Shown one piece after another: positions 61,250 to 64,000 of a stretch of DNA of 64,000 nt; position 1 is the stretch's first letter; the number at the start of each line of letters is the position of its first letter. The stretch is from Amycolatopsis acidiphila (GTDB lineage Bacteria; Actinomycetota; Actinomycetes; Mycobacteriales; Pseudonocardiaceae), in contig NZ_CP090063.1 in assembly GCF_021391495.1 (NCBI RefSeq), forward strand, positions 5,828,001 to 5,892,000, given 5' to 3'. The notes under the pieces were generated by a model that had not been told where the DNA came from, did no database searches, and was given only the letters and a program-made list of their open reading frames with translations. The position numbers and the translations under genes are program-made.

Positions 61250-61455
61250 GGATGGTCCCCCTCCTCTCGCCGATCCCGGATGCCACATGCGAAAACCCTC
61301 ACGAAATGGGCCGGCCGCGATGCCGGGCGGGAGTGAGGGCGCCCGGAAGAGACTACCCGTCGCGGCCGCCGCGGGCCGTCATCGGCACGGCCGAGTGGAA
61401 CACGCCACACCGCCGACGCGCCAAATGCGCCCGGATGGACCATGCTGGACACGAG

Positions 61456-62592
61456 ATGAGTGACACGACCACGCCCCCGCCCCCGAAGAAGGGCGCCCGG
61501 CGGCTGATCTCGCGCACGTTCAGCAAGGCGTGGGGCGGCAACATCTTCTCCGAGTCGGCCGAGGCCGCGTTCTGGCAGACCCTCTCGCTGCCGCCGCTGC
61601 TGCTCGGCCTGCTCGGCAGCCTGGGTTTCATGGGCGACTGGTTCGGCCAGGGCTTCGTGACCACGGTGCACGACAAGATCATCAAGTTCTGCGACCGGGT
61701 GTTCACCGGGAACGTGGTCAACCAGATCATCGAGCCCACGGTCGACGACATCCTGACCATCGGCAAGGGCGAGATCGTCTCGGTCGGCTTCGTGATCTCG
61801 CTCTGGGCAGGCTCGTCCGCGATGTCCTCGTTCGTCGACGCGATCACGGTCGCGCACGACCAGTACGGCGTGCGGAACGAGGTGTGGCAGCGGATCTTCG
61901 CGCTGCTGCTGTACCTGTGCGGGCTCGTCCTGCTGGTGATCGGGCTGCCGGTGATCGCGATCGGGCCGGACGTCCTGACCGACCTCTTCCCCGACTCGTG
62001 GCGCCCGACGCTGTCGACCTGGATCGGCATCGGGTACTACCCGGTGCTGGCGGTGGGCCTGATCCTCGCGCTCGCGACGTTGTACAAGCTGGCCCTGCCG
62101 CGCCGGCTGCCATGGCACCGGGGGCTGCCGGGCGCGGCGCTGGCGATGGTGATCTTCCTGCTGGCCAGTGTCGGGCTGCGGCTCTACCTGGCCTGGATCA
62201 CCCGCACCGGCTACACCTACGGCGCGCTCGCGACGCCGATCGCATGGCTGCTGTTCACGTACTTCATCGGGATGGCCGTGGTCGGCGGCGCGTACTTCAA
62301 CAGCGCCATCCAGGAACTGTGGCCGGCCAAGATGACCCGCCGCCGGCGGCGCAAGTGGCGGCGGCTGGAGCTGGAGCGGCTGGAGCACGGGAACGAGCAG
62401 GGCGCCACCGCGGCCACGCCTCCCGGCGAGCAGGAGGCCGGGCCGCCGGAGAAGCACCCGCGGCAGGAGGCCGGGCCGCCGGAGAAGCAGGAGACCGCGC
62501 CGTCAGAGGAGCACCCGCATCCGCGACAGGAGGCCGGCTCCCTGGAGGAGCACACGCCCCAGGACACCCGCGCGGGGCAGCCGCCCGCCTGA
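61456..62592 (+). CDS. YihY/BrkB-family membrane protein
   Basis: 378 residues. About six helices: 'AAFWQTLSLPPLLLGLLGSL', 'SSAMSSFVDAITVAHDQYGV', 'LLTLYKLALPRRLPW'-like 'ALATLYKLALPRRLPWHRGL', 'FTYFIGMAVVGGAYFNSAIQ', typical of the YihY family (once called RNase BN). The cytoplasmic C-terminal tail (about 300-378) is basic, then has repeats of 'RQEAGPPEK' and similar, unlike the membrane part. Role unknown. Confidence 0.87.
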   Translation: MSDTTTPPPPKKGARRLISRTFSKAWGGNIFSESAEAAFWQTLSLPPLLLGLLGSLGFMGDWFGQGFVTTVHDKIIKFCDRVFTGNVVNQIIEPTVDDILTIGKGEIVSVGFVISLWAGSSAMSSFVDAITVAHDQYGVRNEVWQRIFALLLYLCGLVLLVIGLPVIAIGPDVLTDLFPDSWRPTLSTWIGIGYYPVLAVGLILALATLYKLALPRRLPWHRGLPGAALAMVIFLLASVGLRLYLAWITRTGYTYGALATPIAWLLFTYFIGMAVVGGAYFNSAIQELWPAKMTRRRRRKWRRLELERLEHGNEQGATAATPPGEQEAGPPEKHPRQEAGPPEKQETAPSEEHPHPRQEAGSLEEHTPQDTRAGQPPA

Positions 62593-62641
62593 GGCTCCGG
62601 CGGGCGGCTGCCCCCGTAGAACAACCCGACTTCGCGGGCGG

Positions 62642-62896
62642 TCAGTCCTTCGGGCCGGGGCGGAGGCCTTCGAAGATCTCCTTGCACGCCGGGCAGACCG
62701 GCGAGCCGGGCTTGGGCGACCGCGTCACGGGAAAGACCTCGCCGCACAACGCCACCACGTGCGTGCCCATGACCGCGCTCTCGGCGATCTTGTTCTTCCG
62801 CACGTAGTGGAACATCTTCGGCCGGTCGGAATCGGTGTCTTCGTCTTCGGTGCTCTCGGGCCGGGTGTCGACCTCGGGCAAAGTCGTGGTGCTCAT
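62642..62896 (-). CDS. DUF3039 family protein
   Basis: 84 residues. 'MFHYVRKNKIAESAVMGTHV' and 'VALCGEVFPV', 'SPVCPACKEIF' give a likely zinc site. Actinobacterial, unknown function. CATCAT 6 nt before ATG 62896 fits a leaderless start. Confidence 0.87.
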   Translation of the reverse strand: MSTTTLPEVDTRPESTEDEDTDSDRPKMFHYVRKNKIAESAVMGTHVVALCGEVFPVTRSPKPGSPVCPACKEIFEGLRPGPKD

Positions 62897-62946
62897 GTCT
62901 CCATGATGCCGCAGCGACGGCCGGACGCGAAGACTGCCTTTGCCCT

Positions 62947-62967
62947 GTACCTACTAGTAGGTACACT
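62947..62967 (+). promoter_or_regulatory. 18-bp perfect palindromic operator overlapping a -10 box
   Basis: GTACCTACTAGTAGGTAC (62947-62964) is fully self-complementary. TACACT (62962-62967) overlaps its end and lies 6 nt before ATG 62974. A repressor bound here, of TetR or MarR type by shape, would cover the promoter. No such regulator gene is in the window beside it. Confidence 0.7.
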
Positions 62968-62973
62968 CGCGTC

Positions 62974-63358
62974 ATGCCTCTCGTACGGATCGACTCCTCC
63001 CCCGCCCACGAGGACGAGACCCTGGCCGCCTTCGGCGACGTCGTGCACCAGGCCCTCGTCGACACGATCGGCGTTCCGGAGGACGACTTCTTCCAGGTCA
63101 TCACCCGCCACGAAGCCGGACAGCTGCGATACGACCCCGGCTACCTCGGCGTCTCGCGCGACGACGGGGTCGTGTTCGTCGGCATCACGCTGCGCGGCGG
63201 GGCGCCTGTACGAGCAGAAGAAGGCGCTCTACGCCAGGATCGCGGAGCTGGCGAAGGAGCGCACGAGCATCGAGCCGCGCAACATCCTGATCGCCCTCAC
63301 CGAGAACCAGCAGGTCGACTGGTCCTTCGGCGAGGGCGTGGCGCAGTACCTGGGCTGA
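62974..63358 (+). pseudogene. tautomerase family gene with a one-base frameshift
   Basis: Starts 'MPLVRIDSSPAHEDETLAAF' with catalytic Pro after Met, through 'GVSRDDGVVFVGITLRGG' in one frame. The expected continuation 'LYEQKKALYARIAELAKERT' to 'VDWSFGEGVAQYLG' is in another frame. Removing one G from the GGGG at 63199-63202 restores a protein of about 127 residues. Either a real mutation or a sequencing error. Confidence 0.85.
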
Positions 63359-63402
63359 CCCGCCGCGAGCCGCGCGGACCACGTGTCTGAAGATGGTCCG
63401 TC

Positions 63403-64000
63403 GTGACCCAGATTTCCCTTTCCGGCGAGGTCGCCGACGCCGTCAACAGCGGCAGGGCCATCGTCGCGCTCGAAAGCACCATCCTGTCCCATGGCCTGCC
63501 GCCCGGCCGGAACCTCGACGTGGCCCGGCGGCTGGAGGAGACCGTCCGGGCGGCGGGCGCGGTCCCCGCGACCATCGCCGTCCTCGACGGGACACCGGTG
63601 GTGGGGCTGTCCGCGGCACAGCTCGACCGGGTGTGCGCCCCCGACGCCGACCTGGACAAGCTTTCGCTGCGCGACCTGGGCCCGGCGATCGGGCTGGGCC
63701 GCTCGGGCGCGACCACGGTCGCGAGCACCTCGGCACTGGCCCACGAGGCCGGGATCGGCGTGTTCGCGACCGGCGGCCTCGGCGGGGTGCACGTCGGCGC
63801 GAACGAGTCCTGGGACATCTCCGCCGACCTGGGCGTGCTGGCGCGGGTGCGCACGCTGGTGGTCTGCTCCGGGGTCAAGTCGGTGCTCGACATCGCCGCG
63901 ACGCTGGAGGTCCTGGAGACCAACTCGGTGCCGGTGCTCGGGTACCGCACCGACGACTTCCCGGCGTTCTACCTGCGCTCGTCACGGTTCGCAGTGCCGT
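63403..64000 (+). CDS. psuG: pseudouridine-5'-phosphate glycosidase PsuG, 3' end missing
   Basis: 199 codons to the window edge. 'AIVALESTILSHGLPPGRNL', 'AVLDGTPVVGLS', 'DLDKLSLRDLGPAIGLGRSG', 'ATTVASTSALAHEAGIGVFA' and 'VVCSGVKSVLDIAATLEVLE' are PsuG/IndA motifs. Splits pseudouridine 5'-phosphate into uracil and ribose 5-phosphate. Start GTG 63403. A psuK kinase would be expected next, outside the window. Confidence 0.93.
   Translation, partial: MTQISLSGEVADAVNSGRAIVALESTILSHGLPPGRNLDVARRLEETVRAAGAVPATIAVLDGTPVVGLSAAQLDRVCAPDADLDKLSLRDLGPAIGLGRSGATTVASTSALAHEAGIGVFATGGLGGVHVGANESWDISADLGVLARVRTLVVCSGVKSVLDIAATLEVLETNSVPVLGYRTDDFPAFYLRSSRFAVP

Noticed and set aside
1..64000. tRNA, rRNA, transposase, integrase or prophage genes
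   Set aside because: I looked for their typical motifs on both strands and saw none; I could not run a covariance search, so a divergent tRNA could be missed.

Overview
The window is chromosomal DNA from a high-GC actinomycete, most likely a Pseudonocardiaceae member close to Amycolatopsis. The basis is the very high GC, frequent GTG starts, many leaderless genes (a TANNNT box 6-8 nt before the start codon), and an uninterrupted block (about 41.9-55.0 kb) with the gene order known from Mycobacterium tuberculosis around Rv2689c-Rv2703: RNA methyltransferase, APC transporter, ceoB, ceoC, DUF3159, OB-fold protein, hydrolase, DUF3710, dut, DUF3093, DUF4193, cei, suhB, ppgK, sigA. I saw no rRNA, tRNA, CRISPR array, transposase or phage gene.

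Layout. 1-9.2 kb: end of a TVP38-type membrane protein, a Ser/Thr kinase, msrB, the coproporphyrin-dependent haem genes hemE-hemY(cgoX)-hemQ(chdC) on the minus strand, DUF3000, a LuxR-type response regulator and RNase D. 9.2-13.4 kb: a 154-bp long inverted repeat, a palindromic operator, an 18-bp tandem repeat in the leader, then fadA-fadB. 13.4-16.5 kb: a VapBC-like pair whose antitoxin seems 5'-truncated at its junction with a 3'-shortened aldo/keto reductase, then a haem peroxidase. 16.5-27.7 kb: an extracytoplasmic redox/signalling island with two ECF sigma/anti-sigma pairs, a two-component system, two YxFxxD lipoproteins, a DUF1996 protein, a DUF4142 protein, a bis-haem ferric-reductase-like membrane protein, a 3Fe-4S ferredoxin, an FAD ferredoxin reductase and an XRE regulator. 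27.7-33.3 kb: PucR regulator divergent from a sodium/solute symporter, a ureohydrolase and a ThDP enzyme, possibly guanidino-compound catabolism. 33.3-40.7 kb: a penicillin-binding protein, an NCS1 permease with a C-terminal zinc ribbon, dxs, an aldehyde dehydrogenase and a decayed GMC (choline oxidase-like) gene. 40.7-55 kb: DUF2786 and the conserved actinobacterial block. 55-64 kb: an amino acid/polyamine permease and a glutamine-synthetase-like operon, DUF7455, an 88-bp duplicated terminator, an SF2 helicase, YihY, DUF3039, a frameshifted tautomerase under an 18-bp palindrome, and the start of psuG.

The most interesting feature is the 16.5-27.7 kb island. Three promoters of the form TGAAC(C/T)-N16/17-CGT(A/G)T(C/G), which fits the M. 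tuberculosis SigL consensus as I recall it, stand before (i) the lipoprotein-sigma-anti-sigma operon, (ii) the DUF1996 gene and (iii) the lipoprotein-DUF4142-cytochrome-ferredoxin-reductase operon. I infer a sigma-controlled regulon for moving electrons from NAD(P)H through ferredoxin and a membrane b-cytochrome to surface lipoproteins. Its substrate and purpose cannot be read from the sequence.
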